A stretch of 64,000 nucleotides of DNA. It comes from Isoetes taiwanensis (lineage: Eukaryota > Streptophyta > Lycopodiopsida > Isoetales > Isoetaceae). The notes below the pieces were generated by a model. That model worked only from the letters and a program-made list of their open reading frames with translations. It did not search any database and was not told where the DNA came from. The translations under genes were made by a program, and so were the position numbers. Where the stretch lies: assembly GCA_021234155.1 (NCBI GenBank), contig JAJEKV010000088.1, forward strand, positions 310,001 to 374,000. Reading direction: 5' to 3'. Shown here piece by piece: positions 47,061 to 61,429 of the stretch (position 1 is the first letter of the stretch; every line of letters begins with the position of its first letter).

Positions 47061-47300
47061 GTAGGCGATGATGAGATACACTCTAAAGGCATTCTTTAGG
47101 CCAACACACACCAAGAGTGTGCATGACCAGGAGGGTCATGTGAGAGGAAGAGCGGCATGGTGGGCGATGATGAGATACGCTCTAAAGGCATTCTCTAGGC
47201 TACCACGCACCAAGGGTGCGCATGACTAGGAGGGTCATGTGAGAGGAAGAGTGGCATGGTGGGCGATGATGAGACCATCATTCGGATGATCTCTATGCCC
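47061..47300. repeat. ~100-bp tandem repeat, second copy
   Basis: Appears identical to 9,611-9,848 despite many CpG sites; differences resume right after it, at about 47,298. Confidence 0.8.
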
Positions 47301-47789
47301 GCGATGCGGGGACACGTGCACGACCATAGGGGTCATGGTGAGGTATGAGTGATCATGCGCGATGACGGGATCGTGAGACTTTCCCTAGCTTAAACCCTCA
47401 GGGGCATGAGGCACTGCGGGTGTACTCGATCAGGGGATCGTGTACAAGATAGCACTCGATCATGGGAAATGATAGGATCATCTTAAATGGTCCTTAAGCT
47501 CAAATCCTTATGGGGCCATGATCGAGTGCAAGGTAGTAGGGTAACCTTGAGCTAGTAGTTCAGCTCAAGGAGGTAATTAGGGGGGTGGTTCCCTAAAACC
47601 ACAAATTTATTAACTTAAATAACGTAATGTGCTACTTGTGCAGCAACGTAATGTGCTACTTGTGCAGGCCAGTGAAGGGAATCATGGAGGAGGGAGCACG
47701 TTAGGAGAAGACAGGAGTCATAGATTATGAACTCCTAAATTTGTTGTAATATTATTATCTATCTATCTATCTAACATGTATATGTTCTT

Positions 47790-49460
47790 ATGTTTGTCAG
47801 CTTATCGTAGCCGGATTTCGAGATCCAGGCGGCTCACATGGCTTTGGGGCGTATCTTACGGTCGAGATGGCTTGGGAGTTTATATATAATTACGTATAGA
47901 CCGCGATCCTACGGTCGAGGTTGATCGGCCCGGTCAGAATCCTCGACTCCGCGTGGCTTTGGGGCATATCGTGCGGCCCGGATGGCTTGGGAGTTTGTTT
48001 GTAGCTTATGTAGCGATCCCTACGGTCGAGTTGATTTGATCACGATGGTCGGTTAGAGATCCCTCTGACTCCGTTGCTTTGGGACACATCCTCGGTGCAC
48101 ATGGCTTTGGGAATTATATGTAATCGATCCTACGGTCTAGGTTGATTCGATCGATCGCCGATCAAGATCTTCGGCTCACATGGCAGCACATATTCTACGG
48201 TGCACATGACTTTGGGAATTATATGTAAAGATCCTATGGCTCATGTTGCGTGACATCTCGACCCTTGATGGGGTCCAAGATCCTCGACCCAAGTTGAATG
48301 CCCATCCCTTGGGAAAAGGCTTTTAAAATTCTTATATTGTGTGGGGGATTCGAACCACGGCCATTGACCCTCAAACCCCCATTCTAACCACTAGACCAAG
48401 CATTAATTCCATGAACAATTTATATGTCATATATACTTAAAGGTAATGTTCCCATTAAGATAAAATAGACTATAACATTCTAGCTAATTCAAGAAGGTTC
48501 TAGAATGTTACGGAAAAACTCTAGAAAGTTCTAGAATCTTCTAGAAAGTTCTAGAACATAAAAGAATCTAGGGGGATCTAAGAAAATTCTTCGAGAAAGT
48601 TCCAAATTGTTCTAATAAGTTTTAGATTGTTCTACAATGTAGGGAATCTACGGGAATGTAAAAATCTAGGGAAATACTTCGAGAAAAGTTCTAGAATATA
48701 TTGAAAGTCTTAGAATGTTCGAGAAAAGTTTTAGAATGTTCTAAAAAAGTTCTAGAATGTAAAAAGGAATCGAGAAGAATCTAATAGAATGTAAAAAATC
48801 TTATAAAATGTAAAGAGAATCTAGGAAAATATTTACAAGCCTAAGGGAATCTCTTAAAATCTAGGGGATCTAAAGGAATCTTCATAAGGGAATCTAAGAA
48901 AATATTGATGAAATCTTAGAGTATCTAAGAGAATCTTTATAGAATCTCTTTGAATCTAAGAACAATCGATAAAATCTAAATGAATCTAAGAGAATCTAAG
49001 GGGATCTTCATAGAATCTTGGAGAATCTAGGGAAATTTAATGGAATCTAGAGGAATCTTATAAAATTTAGAAAATGCTCACGAACCCTCTAAAGAGAACC
49101 TTGGTAGAATCTTAGAGAATCTATGAATTTAGAGTATTCTCAAGAGATTCTTTTACAAGAATTTGCGCGTAGGAACATGCTAAAACTTCGAACATGCACC
49201 ATAGGGCCGCATTAAATTTTACTGTCTCTATATCTTCTTATGTTTGTCCGCTTATCCGTCGTCCGGATTCGAGATCAGAGCGGCTCCGTGGCTTTGGGGC
49301 GTATCCTACGGCCCGGATGGCTTAAGGAGTTTATATATAATCCGTATAGACCACGATCCTATAGTCCAGGTTGATCTGATCCTGACCGCCAATCCGAGAT
49401 CCTACGGCTCACGTGGCTTTGGGGCATATCGTACGGCCCAGATGGCTTGGGAGCTTGTAT
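47790..49460. repeat. Minisatellite zone, second copy (blocks A and B, SINE-like, GAATCTA domain)
   Basis: Block A lies at about 47,796-48,300, the SINE-like piece at 48,340-48,415 (minus strand; A and B boxes kept), the GAATCTA domain with the GAA/TTC array at 48,475-49,150, and block B at about 49,236-49,460. The GAA/TTC phase is interrupted near 48,512 by an inserted base and an altered pentamer. Confidence 0.7.
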
Positions 49461-49681
49461 GTGTATATTTTTATAATAATAGTCGATATAGCTATATAAT
49501 TTTGTATAACCTATAAATATAGCCTTACTAGTACTTGGTGCCCGGCGTTCTTTGAGATTAGTTGAAAACACAATAAAGTTATAAGTGAACAATGAGAAAG
49601 AGTGTCATAGTAACTTTATATGGTGAGTTAAGGAGCAATTTCATCCCATATGATCTTTTTGTAGACTACGTTTAAAGTGAA

Positions 49682-49946
49682 TCCTCTGTTGTTTTTTAGT
49701 AGTGCTGAGGTGCCTTGAATATAGAGCTTCACTCCGTGTTGTGTTGTTTGTAGTGTGGTGCATTGCTGGGCTATAAGGCAACTATTGGGTTATGAAGTGG
49801 TCATTAATCACCTGTTGTTTTTTAGCAATGCTCCTTGTCTTGAGGTTCCTTGAATATAGAGCTTCACTCCATGTTGTGTTGTTTGTTGTGTGGTGCGTTG
49901 CTGGGCTATAAGGCGACTATTGGGTTATGAGGTGGTCATTAATCAT
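49682..49946. repeat. Two ~130-bp tandem units, second copy
   Basis: Same two units as 12,241-12,506, with no difference seen. Confidence 0.8.
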
Positions 49947-52350
49947 TGTGTATCATCGTCTCTCTCTGTACCTTCTATCTTAGGGATTTTTGTAGTGGGG
50001 GGTGAATATGTGAAGCTCTTTTAATGTCCAGCTACAATGTACTATGTCGCGAATATTGCTTTGTTGATAGAGAGATTAACTCACATTGAAGAGATTTTTT
50101 TAAGGAATTCATGCACCATATTGCATACGTAATGTGACAAACATAGGTCTGGCATTTTTTACATCTCGTGAATGGTGCTTCTTTGAGCCAAATAAATTCT
50201 TCCTTGGCATTCTAGCAAAACAAATGTACTATACTTTGTTTTCTAAGCTCAAATATATTATATGGTTATAAGATCCATAATTTAAAACTTGTCCCAAAAT
50301 GTCATTAAAAGTACGCTGTATTTAACAAAATAGGATTGTCATCAACCTTCCTTTTCAGTCTTGTGATTTCTCTGTATAACAAAAACCATTGGTATAGTGT
50401 TTGAGCAAATAAAAAAACTACTAAGTTGGTCTTGGAGCATAAAACCTACTTTACATATTCAAAGGCATCAAGTTTGGCACAACTTATGTCGTTGCTTGAA
50501 CATTATTTGAAAATGGTTCTTGGCATCTTGTTTTTGTTTGGAAGTATCTCCTTTGTTATAGTATCTTATCAACGGATGAAACAAGCAGCCGGTTTGAATA
50601 ACATTAAGCAAATTTATGATACTTATCTTTGTATGCTTATTTAAACTTATGGGTTTTTGTCCTAACATCATGGCTTGTGGTGGACTAAAAAGTTAAGAGG
50701 CACCAATCCCATCATTTCCGTTGATACTTTGATTTGGATTTACACCACTGCAATTCAACACTGCAATTGCTCTTTGATTAAGCAGCTTGTAAACTCACGA
50801 AAGTAAATATAAACTTCAAAATTAGCAAGCAAATCGAAATATGAATGATACCAACCAGCGGCCATTCTATGCCTACAACGAAACACACCATAAACAAGGA
50901 AATGACATAATTTGTATAATCAGGGGAAAATTTTACTGCAACAATACATGGCAATTAATTAAGTAGCATAGCAAATCTCATCGGGCAGAATTGTACTTTT
51001 TAAGCATTCAAGACATGTCTTCCACCCATGAAACATAGGCTGGTAAGACATATCGACAAGCGAGATCGGGTATATGCTAGCTCTACACAAACTAAGCGGT
51101 GATTTAAGTTCTTTCTTGGGAAGGTGATGTCTTGCGATCAAATAGCATTAGAATAAGATTTTTGAAGCACCACCAATGAAGCACCCTATAAAAAGCATCA
51201 TTGATTACGATAATGTATTTTTTCGCGGACCACATATTTTGGGCGGTTGTACTTATATGCGGTTAAAGAATGACCATTTCTTTGAAGTGCATGCATGTGA
51301 TAACTTGGCACTTGAAACAAATAAAGAACTTTTAAAAATTGTGTGCAAACTTAAAAGGGATATAGTGAATATTGAATGGATCGTGGCCCGGGTCAATTGT
51401 AGCATTGCTCCTAGCCATTTGTTAAGCAAGTCACGCAAAAATGGGAAATCTTAAATTGACAAAATTGCCTTAAATATCTTTGGCTTTCCAAAATCAACCT
51501 ACTTAGGCAGCTTGCTAATCCATGCTAATCTATGCACGATAGTGGGTGTATAGCGGTTCGATACCTACTAACTCTTCTCCAATACCACCGCGGATATTTT
51601 GATACAAAAGAATTGCTTCTTGCATGTTGTGCAGCGGAATGGTTTGTGGCGGGGGGGCTCCTGAGAAATCTGGACTTTCCAAACCGTCTAAGCGACATGA
51701 TGCGCCATAGCTGTTCGGCAAAAGAAGGAGAATAAATCCTACGCCAAAAGGAGATTAGGCGGAGCGTAAATCTGAAAATAGCAAGAACACGGTTTTGTTA
51801 AGGCGTGAAGCAACCCGGCGGAAGCCTTTCAGCGTAAATCGAGAAAAATGCACTCCAATACATTGGAAGATCTATGAATGATGGCTTTAATTGGATTTTG
51901 GCTCAAAAGCACGAAGATGTTAATACATATCTGAATCATTCCAAATTTGCGACTCCGGCCATTGCAAGTCGATTGGCTCAAAGATGCATTGATTGTTTGA
52001 AGCCGAGAACCATGATACCAACCCGTTCTCTCCTCGACTCCACGCCGGCCGTCCCCTACGCTATGTAGCCATAAGCTTGATTACAACTTCGATGCGACAA
52101 GCGATGTTGCCCTTTTTGTGTTGAATCCTTATCGTCTAATTAGGCCAATCAAATCCTAAGCCTTTCAATTTAGGGCTGGATCCAAATCCAAAATTCTTGA
52201 ATAACATTATAATATAGGATAATTACATAATAAGTAATTAGCGAAAAGTTGATCTTTTCAATAAAGTTAAGTTCCTATATTCTTGTTGTGAGTTTGCGGG
52301 GGCTGTTGCGGTTGTCACCTTAGTGTAATCTTGAGGGCGACATTATCTAA
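49947..52350. other. Second copy of 12,507-14,889; no gene recognised
   Basis: Includes the longer open version (51,176-51,454) of the possible RNase H-like fragment described at 13,800-14,060. The polypurine tract before the LTR is reduced to CTAAGGGGAAAA, against eight G in the left copy. Confidence 0.4.
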
Positions 52351-52358
52351 GGGGAAAA

Positions 52359-53987
52359 TGTGGCGTTCTAGGAAATATATGCCATAAATACATTATATTT
52401 CGAGTTAAGAGTCACTATCTGAGTCTATCTTCATAGCCTTGTATACCATAGATTGTGGCACTAGGGGTATGACTAAGTTATTCATATAACTTAGCCAACC
52501 TTAGGTTAAGACCATTTTCCACACGGCCTTAACCTGGCCAGGCACCACCACGGACTCACCCTATTGGAGCCACGTGGCATAACATGTGAACCCTAACCTA
52601 TAAAGGCCAAAATCTAACCCTAGGCCTCTTTTACGGCTCCGGCGGTCATGCAGGAACCTTCTTGGCTTCGAAACTCCGTTTGAGAACCGTTCTTGTGGCA
52701 TAGCCTAGCACGGCGACCTCTCGGAGGCGTGTGCCGCGTCAATAGGAGTGGGAGCTACTTCAACCACCTTGAAGACCATGGAGGCGGGAGTAGGAGGGGG
52801 AGTTCCTCGGGGGAGGCGATATTTGGCATAGATTTCTTTGTAGATCATCACGGAAGTTAGGATTCGGATGAGTTAGCATTTCGTATCTCTAGTAAAGCCT
52901 TCCTAGAACCCTCAGTCTAGATATTAAACCCTAATCATTGAACCCTAACTATAAGTTAGATACATATGATTAGGTTTAGATGTTATTCTCATTATTATTA
53001 TGTATGTGGATATGTGATGTTGGTTGATCATGTTTGCTCCTCTTGTATTGGGAAGGGGTAGAGACCTAGTAGCCATTACTTAGTGATGCTCCTAGTTTAG
53101 ACCCTTTAGTTCCTATTATTATGCGGCTGTGCATAGGAACCCACCAGGCTCACGGGGGCTATGATGTGACTCGGCACTACATACTTGAGGCTAGAGGCGA
53201 GATGGAGGGAGGGTCCTGGCGGCCCAGCTTTGGGGACCCCATAGGCAGCTAGGCTTATGGTCGATCACCGTGTGGGCGGGACATGGGCCCGACACCTCCA
53301 GGGCAATGGTGTTGCCCGCCTCTCAGAAGGCTGCGGCGGCGGCACAGCTCTTGTTTTGGGGGTTAAGTCGGGGAAGAATCATGTGTCATACGATTCTCTA
53401 GCCACCCGTGGAACCTCTAGGACCGGGGAAGGGGAGATGCAACCCTTCTGCCCGATGGACCCGGGGAGATGCAACCTGGGTAGTCTCGATGGGTGATACC
53501 ATGAGATTGCATATCCCGGAAGGCTAGAGTCATGCGGAGACCGATCTAGCCCATCGACAAAGTATGCAGGGAGGGCGGATGGAGTGGTCAACCCTAGCCA
53601 TTGTCTATAGCCAGCCCGCCATTGTTATGACTTCGATGCGCTCTATCGAGAGGCCCTAGCCGTCGTCTACCTCCCCATGAGTGCGAGCCTTGGGTAGGAG
53701 CTCTCATGTTTTCACGGTATATGTTTGTCTATGTTGTAGCTATGGATATATGGATGTGCTACCCTTGAGGGTAGTATGGCGTGTTGTTATTGCTAGTTCG
53801 GCGTTGTTTATGCTTCGGCGTGATAGGAGCCCATAGGGGAAGGCATAAGACACCTTCGTATCCCCTTCCCCACTAGGGATACCGGTCTTGGGATAGGCGA
53901 GGGCAGGGGCCCGATTGGTCGAAGGGGGATGGGGGATTTCCCTCTGAGTAATGCCGGGCGTAGGTATATTTTATAGGGGGCGTCACA
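52359..53987 (+). mobile_element. LTR, second copy
   Basis: Begins TGTGGCG and ends CGTCACA, so the 7-bp terminal inversion has one mismatch (A to G before CG). It is about 14 bp shorter than the left LTR. The GC-rich 3' half holds most of the differences; the AT-rich stretch at about 52,868-53,100 has very few. Confidence 0.75.
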
Positions 53988-54545
53988 CCCACTTTAAGGA
54001 CAACCTCCCTCTCATTGACCTACATAAATTAAAACAATGTAATTTCTTGAGAAAATAAGACTTTGGCGGTATAAAGGGGAGCACATGGATAATATTTGTT
54101 GCAACAAAGCAAGGGCTTGGGTAGCCAAGCCTATGGGATAGACGTAAATTGTTTTGAACATCCATTCGTATAATTTTCATGCTCATTATGGCCATAAGTT
54201 TTGCCTCTACATCTTCAAGCAGTTCCTGTGTTTTCCTGTCGGAAAAATACAGCTGTAATGGAGTAGGCTTCATCAATAGCCGAAGACTTAAGTTTGTCAT
54301 AGGCCTTCTTGATTCTATCTATGGAGGCACCGTCCCTGAGCCCCTAGCATCATAGCGGTAAAAAATCATAAGTTCGGTGTCTTTAACAGCTCTTTCTATA
54401 CAGATATTTATTTCTTACCTGATAGTAGCTCAACTGGAAGCAATGAAGTCTATTTGTAGGCCTCTTGCGTGAAAGCACAAGCCTTGTATCCCTTAGTTAG
54501 AAACTGAGATTGATTGTTCCGGGCTATTTCCATGCAATTCTGGTA
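53988..54545. other. Second copy of the unassigned 16,551-17,110 region
   Basis: The minus-strand frame beginning MTNLSLRLLMKP (53,983-54,300) is kept. The 170 bp at 54,130-54,330 are nearly unchanged. Confidence 0.3.
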
Positions 54546-54549
54546 ATAG

Positions 54550-54777
54550 TTGGCGGTAATAGCCTCCTTGGTGTTGCCAGCGGGGGTTGTTGAGGATGAA
54601 AGCCATGCCTTCCAGAGTTGTCCAGCCTATAGTCAGATCCGGGCTCGCTACATTCTCTTGGTGCGACCAGTGCCCTACCGCGAGCTTCTTCGATGCGCCA
54701 TCGTTCGATCCCTTGGCTCCTACCTCCAGGAGGTTTTGGATCTGCGGACTCACCTCTGCCCCCGGGCGCCTACCTGA
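54550..54777 (+). pseudogene. Retroelement zinc-finger-like fragment, second copy
   Basis: The plus-strand frame has VVEDESHAFQSCPAYSQIR, a better match to the EDE-x-H-x5-CP-x-Y pattern than the left copy. It closes at 54,777. Confidence 0.35.
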
Positions 54778-54949
54778 GGTGCCGAGAATTCATGTGTATA
54801 TATGTATATTTATCGACTACCAGCCGGGTTTGTTCTTTGCGGCAGTTTTTCCCTCCTAAGGGGGTTTTAATCCGGGTAGCAAGCTTCTTTCTTTTTTGCG
54901 TGTAATTTAGGTCCCATAGGCCGATTGGCCTCCGTGGACGATAAAGAAC

Positions 54950-54983
54950 CTTCCTTCCTTCCTTCCTTCCTTCCTTCCTTCCT
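54950..54983. repeat. (TTCC)n microsatellite, second copy
   Basis: About eight units, followed by a T run of about 22 at 55,007-55,027, longer than in the left copy. Confidence 0.85.
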
Positions 54984-55029
54984 CTGTGAAAGGCCCAGCA
55001 TATTGTTTTTTTTTTTTTTTTTTTTTTCA

Positions 55030-58000
55030 CGCCATTTCTTTGAGCACCAGGTTAGCCGGTTTCGAAATGAATGCCCAAAAGCAGCCGTGACTGCCAGTTT
55101 ACACCCTATAGCAAGTTTGGAGCAGTCATTGACATATTCCTGGCATATACTAGCATATACTTGGAATATGCCATAAACTCCACATGGACAAGGGCTTGCC
55201 CCTCTAGGGGGCAACAAAAGAAAAGAATTGAAGTATTGTAATAAATAGATTTGCTTCTCGTGCAAAAGATACTGCCTTAATCTTTTACCTAAGTAATATG
55301 AGCATATCCTTAGCTTGTGACTTCAATTAATCATTTTTTTCTTTGCTAATACAATTCGGATAGCTTAGCGTTGATGGTTCATCAATGCGAGATAATGTCC
55401 TCGAAGATGTAACAAAAAATGACAAACTAATATATGTAGTCAGAAAAACTTACCTTAAATCGAACCCCATGTAGATGAGTTCAAAGAGCTTCATGTTTCC
55501 ATCTACCTTCACTTCTCCTTCCTCATAGTAGGCTCTTCTCTAATAAATAATGCCCGAAGGAGTATACATCGAGAAGAATCAAGTAGTAAAAAGAACCAAC
55601 TGCTTTCTGGTCTACTCTATCCTAATTTAAAGAATCAGCAAGAACTATCCACATGCTTCTTTATCTAATTTAAAAATCTGTCTATATATCAATAACTCGT
55701 CACCTCTCTATATGAATGGCTTTATCAGCAATGAATCTGTTGATGTCTCACCGAATAACCTAACCACAGACTTGTGACAACAAATATAGGTTTAAGAATA
55801 TACTAAACACTTGGAAAGCGGATACCATTCCAAAGCATGTTATTCTCCTTGGAATATGAGAATGTGGAAATGACTCACAAGAACGGTGGTATATTCATAT
55901 CCAAATGAAATGGACATGTTTATTGCTAAATTTAAAAAGGTTAGCTGAATTTAGATGACTATATTGTGATATTCAAATGCTCCAATATTTTGAATCACAG
56001 ATCAAATGTTCACAATTATTATTAGCAAAGGATTGGTATTGTAGGAAATGGAAAAATCATCACCTTTTTACAATTCGGACTTCTCATTTATAGACTAAGC
56101 ATATTAGACATAAGAAATAAAACAAAAATTACGTTTTTTTAGCCAGTAGGCACCACAATGGCTGTCTAGGATTTAGAAAATGAAGCAGCTCATGAACAAA
56201 CAATGTGTCTAATCTAAAAAAATTATCCCTCAATATCCATTATGTATAATTACGATGCACATGGATGTTTAAATGCTTCCAATTTGACTATCTGAAGCAA
56301 TGCGGTAACAATATGAAGCATAACCCCAAATCAATTGAAACACGGGAAAGCAAAGAAGGGCATGGGTAAAGCATGGTGATCTTCTAGCTCCGCTTCGCCT
56401 CAACTGCGTTGCTTGCCTTCTAAACATGCCCTCTTGGTTTTACGTCCTTTTAGCAACTTTGGCATAATGATCAATATTGAAGCAAGGCAAACCCGAGCAA
56501 CATTCAATAGAATACAAATTACAAACCAACCACGAGGTAAGCAATCGACAAAAAAATTGGAGGTAGAGTCTAAAACTTCGCAAACCATCCACGAAATATA
56601 GCGAGGGATTTTGATGGATTTGGGCGTATCTCCAAAGTATCTGTACAATAGAGTTGATATAAGGGGATCAAGCTCATTTATGGTCGAAATCTATGATAAG
56701 GAGCCCAAAAAAATATTGTTATTAGCGGGTTTTGTTGACAAGGATTAGAACCTTTGGAATCAACTGTAAGATCGGAAGAAATCCTTCACTTCTGCTGGCC
56801 TTTGCAAAATGCATACATGATATGCTCTGCTTGGCGAACTCTACTTGTAAATCCGTCGTTTGGTAAACAATGCTAAACGGTAAATATTTAAACACGCTTG
56901 TTCAAGAGAGAACAAAGGAATAAGAATTTCGTTGCTTGATGTGCCATACCGGATGAGTCAAGCCCCAAGACTCTAAGAAACCCTAGATTTGGAGCAATGG
57001 GCGGACGAAGGCGCTCTGAGCCAGCGCCCTGGTCTGAGACTTGTAAAAGGGTGTAACGCCAAGGCTGTAACACATCCACCGCCACGTTAAAAAAAAATAA
57101 TGTGGGAAAAGTTTTTCGTTTGTCAGATTTTGGATTTTTGATCACAAAATTTCGCTTTTTTGCCGAAGTTTAGTGTCTACAGGCGGCCGGAAAAAAGAGG
57201 ACACCCACCTCCAAAGACATTTTAAGTAGACTAGTAAACGTGTGCCTCATATTCTGGCATGTGTTTTGTTTGACTCAGCCTTTAATGCATCTTGATATTC
57301 GCAAGAATGAACTAATTGCTTTTGTAATTATTTTTATTATTGAAATTGTCTAATCACAGTATCATCAATGTCATTAACTTTGTGTTTATGGATTTTAGTA
57401 GAGAAAACAATGCGTTATACAAAATGTGAAAGGCTTACCTCTAAAAATGAAAAATTGGAAAGACAAATCCAAAACTTATGCTCAAAATATCACCCTTAGA
57501 AGTAGTTTACATCAACAAAAAAATAGGTACAAAAATGCAAAACACCAAAATTTTGACTTGGTTCATTGGTGTACTTTAGTTCCTAATGGAATTCTAAATA
57601 TGCATCTTGCATGTGTCGCACATCATCAAGGGCCTAATGTTGTACTTTTTTGGATGCTCTCGTGATATATTCACTTCTCCGACAGATAACATCTTAGCCG
57701 AGGTAAAAGTAAAATGCACCTGTCATTGATTTGAACTATCCACGATGTCTTACAACTATCAAGCACGTGAGACAACTCATCTCAAAGGTAGGCTCGTATA
57801 ATGGAATCCGATACTATCTCAGGATGAAATGATTGTAAACCCTAAAATACGCTTTTTTACATATTCCAACACATGTGAGTTCTTTTGCTACTAAAATGCC
57901 AAAATGCCACTGCACAGTATCGTTTATCATCTGATAAAAGAGACAAACAAATGGAGATTAGTCAAAGCACTACATTATCTAATAGTAAATGTGTGGCCGA

Positions 58001-58645
58001 CATTGTTGTGCTAATGTCCTGGCTTGTGTTTTTACTTGGCCTTTTTAACATCCATATGTGAAATTGATCACAACACCACAGGTTGATGCTTGCAAGAATG
58101 GTCATGATTTGTTTTTGTATTTTTGTTGCATGGGTAACACAAAACATTAGAGATAATATAATAAATGATCTTTTAATGAACATGGAAAGCAATTGTTAAT
58201 GCAAGAGCCACTAAATCCAACGCATCATCTCTATCACAAACATGGACCAATTCCCAATATCTAGGATTTCCAAATTTCCAAATCTAGGCTCTCTATAATT
58301 CCCAATTGAAAAATGCTAAGTTTTAACTTGTCGGAGGTGGGTATATATAAGTGCATTCCAAAGGCTCGTGCATTTTAAATCAATCTGAAAATGGGTATCT
58401 ACTGAATCAACAACAAATACTTCATGCATAAAATATATTTGTCAGCTTGTAATTTGAAGGTTCAGCTTTGACTTATAATAATAATTTTAAGTGACTTTTA
58501 AGTGATCTTTATTTTGTTAAATTTGAAGGAAATTTATTGAAATAGTATGTCATTGAAAAAATCATATATGAATGCTTGTATGGATATGAGACCAATGCAA
58601 AAACAAGTAAGAAAAAAGGAGCAAAAGGCATGAAATACTGTTTAA
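55030..58645. other. Second copy of 17,603-21,235; possible exons as in the left copy
   Basis: The exon-like piece with donor GTAAGTTTTT recurs at about 55,455-55,550 (minus). The hydrophobic-segment frame is at 56,400-56,648 (minus), here with an N-terminal MYRYFGDTP and a basic tail. No family is recognised. Confidence 0.3.
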
Positions 58646-58649
58646 AATG

Positions 58650-58676
58650 AAACGCACTTATTTAAGAAGTGCGTTT
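58650..58676. repeat. AAACGCACTT palindrome, second copy
   Basis: Identical to 21,241-21,267. Confidence 0.5.
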
Positions 58677-58679
58677 GAA

Positions 58680-60430
58680 AGATTCCTCTAAAAATTTGGA
58701 AAACTAAAAAATGAGGCAAAATAGGGGGCAATCAAGATTTTTGGATGCAAGTTATTCAAAACTGTCCTTAAAAACAGCTTTTTTTAGAGTGACATAATAT
58801 AAATAAGAAGACCCTTAAAAAAATATGCCATTTCAGGAGTCAAACCGGCATTCTGAGATCCCAAAAAATTCTCACGATAAAATAAATGTAAATACAATAG
58901 ATTCTCTTGCATATTGTGTATAAAAGTCTTTGTGATGGCGATTTGCAAAGGAAGAAAGATATGTTGTTATGCAACAAAACAAAAGATCACATGGTTATCA
59001 TAACATATATAGAGTTCAAATATATGTGTGAAAAGAACAATTACACGGACAACATATCACGGGCATTTCATCATATATGTTATGGCTATCAAATATGGAA
59101 AAACGCCTAAAAAGGTGCTTGTACTTTCATTTGCTTGATGCATGCCATTCTACATCCTTAGTTATATAATTTGCACAAATAATATTATCTAAGTGAGAAA
59201 TCTAGACTTATGAGGCTACATCATTTTGTTTATATTTTGCACATAGGATTTATCTAAGTGAGAAATCTAATTTGGAGTTGTTTTTAATTCATTGTCCAAG
59301 TACAAATTTTTTTGAATGCTTTTGAAAGGAATGATCAAACCATTAGACATGGTTTGGGCATGAGCTTAGAAAATTTGTTATTATGCAAATGTATGTAGCT
59401 TGACGACCACTACTTAGAGCTTGACCACACCTGCTTATGGTTAGCATGTAAATGTGAAAGGGGCTTTTGAGATAATTTACTTCAGCATGTAAATATGAAG
59501 GGCGGTTTTGAGATATTTACTAGAATGCACCTCAGAGACAATTTTGCCAACTTCACTGCTAGAAAATTTTGTAATTAAGGGTACCTAAAAAACTTTAGTC
59601 TTTTACAAAAAGTGCTACAACATTGTACTTCTGCTTTGGAACACTAGATTAGCAGCTAAAATTAAACTTGGGGCAGCTTGCAAGGAAAAAAAATCCTTCT
59701 GATTTACTTCCTTCTAAATCACAACTGATAGAAGGCAAACAAAGTTATTCAAGCAACAATTCAAATCTACAAATCCATGAAACTTATGTTTAATTAAAAA
59801 ATCACCCTCCAAATCATGAAAGTTCTATGTATTTCACAGGATGTGATCTCCCTAGTAAAGTAGAACTGCCAATAGAATAGAGTAAAATAACCTAGAAAAG
59901 ATAAACTAGAATAATCTACTTAACACTGTAAGTAGGATTTGATCTTCCTAATAAAGTAAAACTGCCAATCTTATATAGTAAAATAACCTAGCAAAGATAA
60001 ACTAGAATAACCTACTTAACACTGTAAGTAGTTACATTTAACAACGGATAAACAATAATATGCACTCACTGTCAAATTTAGAGGTGGAGAATCAAGAAAA
60101 TAAACGGAAAATAGATCTGCTAGTACTCCCAGACTCTGATTTTTAGTGTCTCCACAAGCAATTTTCAAACTCTAACCATGTCATTTCAACTGGATAAACC
60201 CTTCATATTCGGGTGCATTTCCAATCTCCAGTCTCTCTAATCTATGCCTGTGTGATGTCTGCAGAGACAAACAAGCTTCAAATGAAGTAATACATGACCA
60301 ACACTAGAAATCGCAACAAAAAACATATAATCTGTTTCAGCCCACATAATCTGGATTGTTAAAACATGGATTGTTAAATAATACACAAACAACATAATAA
60401 CATGGATTGTCAAAACATGGATTGTTTTCT
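58680..60430. other. AT-rich DNA, second copy of 21,268-23,015; no gene
   Basis: From about 59,160 to 60,430 no difference from the left copy was seen; before that, a cluster of differences lies at about 58,840-59,110. Confidence 0.5.
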
Positions 60431-60639
60431 GACTTCAAACTTAAAACGGTCGGCGGACCCTAAAACAAGATTCCGGAAAAACCACGCCATGAAGAACCCT
60501 ATTTTTTTTTTCTTCCTTTTTCGAGGCTTAGAAGCCTCATGCATCACCAAGAAACCTTGTATCTCGCCTAGGAACTCTGGCATCGCTAGATATCAAAGCC
60601 CTAAAATTTTCCTCTCAAAGAATTTTCCTAGCCTCGGTA

Positions 60640-61050
60640 TAAATTTATACAGTCAAAAGCATCTGCCATGCTTTAGCCATATTATATCTGCGCCCTGTCA
60701 CGTTATAACCATTAAAGATCCATCTAATATAATTTCCTTGTGTTATATTGTAGTGAATTTATAACAAAACGTTGTAAAACAATTCTGGTATAAATTTATA
60801 CTGCTTTCGCCCTTTTCATGTGGGGTGATGGTATAAACTTATACTGTTTAAGCTCACAGATGGTATAAATTTATACCACTTTCGAGTTCAAATTATAGAT
60901 TTATACCACTTTCGAGAGTTCCGCAGTGCGGTATAAATTTATACCACTTTCGAGTTCCACTGGGCGGTATAAATTTATACCACTAAGCGAACTCCGCGTG
61001 GTATTAATTTATCTTGCTTGAGCTCATGCGGTATAAATTTATACGCGAGG
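60640..61050. repeat. Palindrome array of the large transposon, second copy
   Basis: The same array of GGTATAAATTTATACC-type palindromes. Here most palindrome cores are kept or nearer perfect, while the spacers differ from the left copy (CTTTCGAG in place of CTCGA). Confidence 0.75.
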
Positions 61051-61429
61051 GGTAAAAAGAAAGCTAGGGTGTCTTACATTTGGCCAAATGTAGAGTAAAG
61101 AGATGTATCACATTTCAAATACATAACCGTTTTTCAAATTATGTACATAATAGCTATATTATGGAATCTTTTTTTGAACTACTTGCCACGTCAATTAAAA
61201 GCGCAATCATGAAGCGATTTCAATTCCCGCCCGCTCTAACCACTCCAAAGAAAGCGCTGAGCGTTAGGAGAATTTCCCACTTTACGGCTAAAAACTTACA
61301 TGACTCGAGTTTCCCTCCTTCTTGCGGAATTCCTCCGGTAATAACCCTAAACCCGCATAAGAACAATGATGAACAACGAAGGAACAAATGGGCGCAAAGA
61401 AGATTGCAATATCGGGAATGTGACAAAGA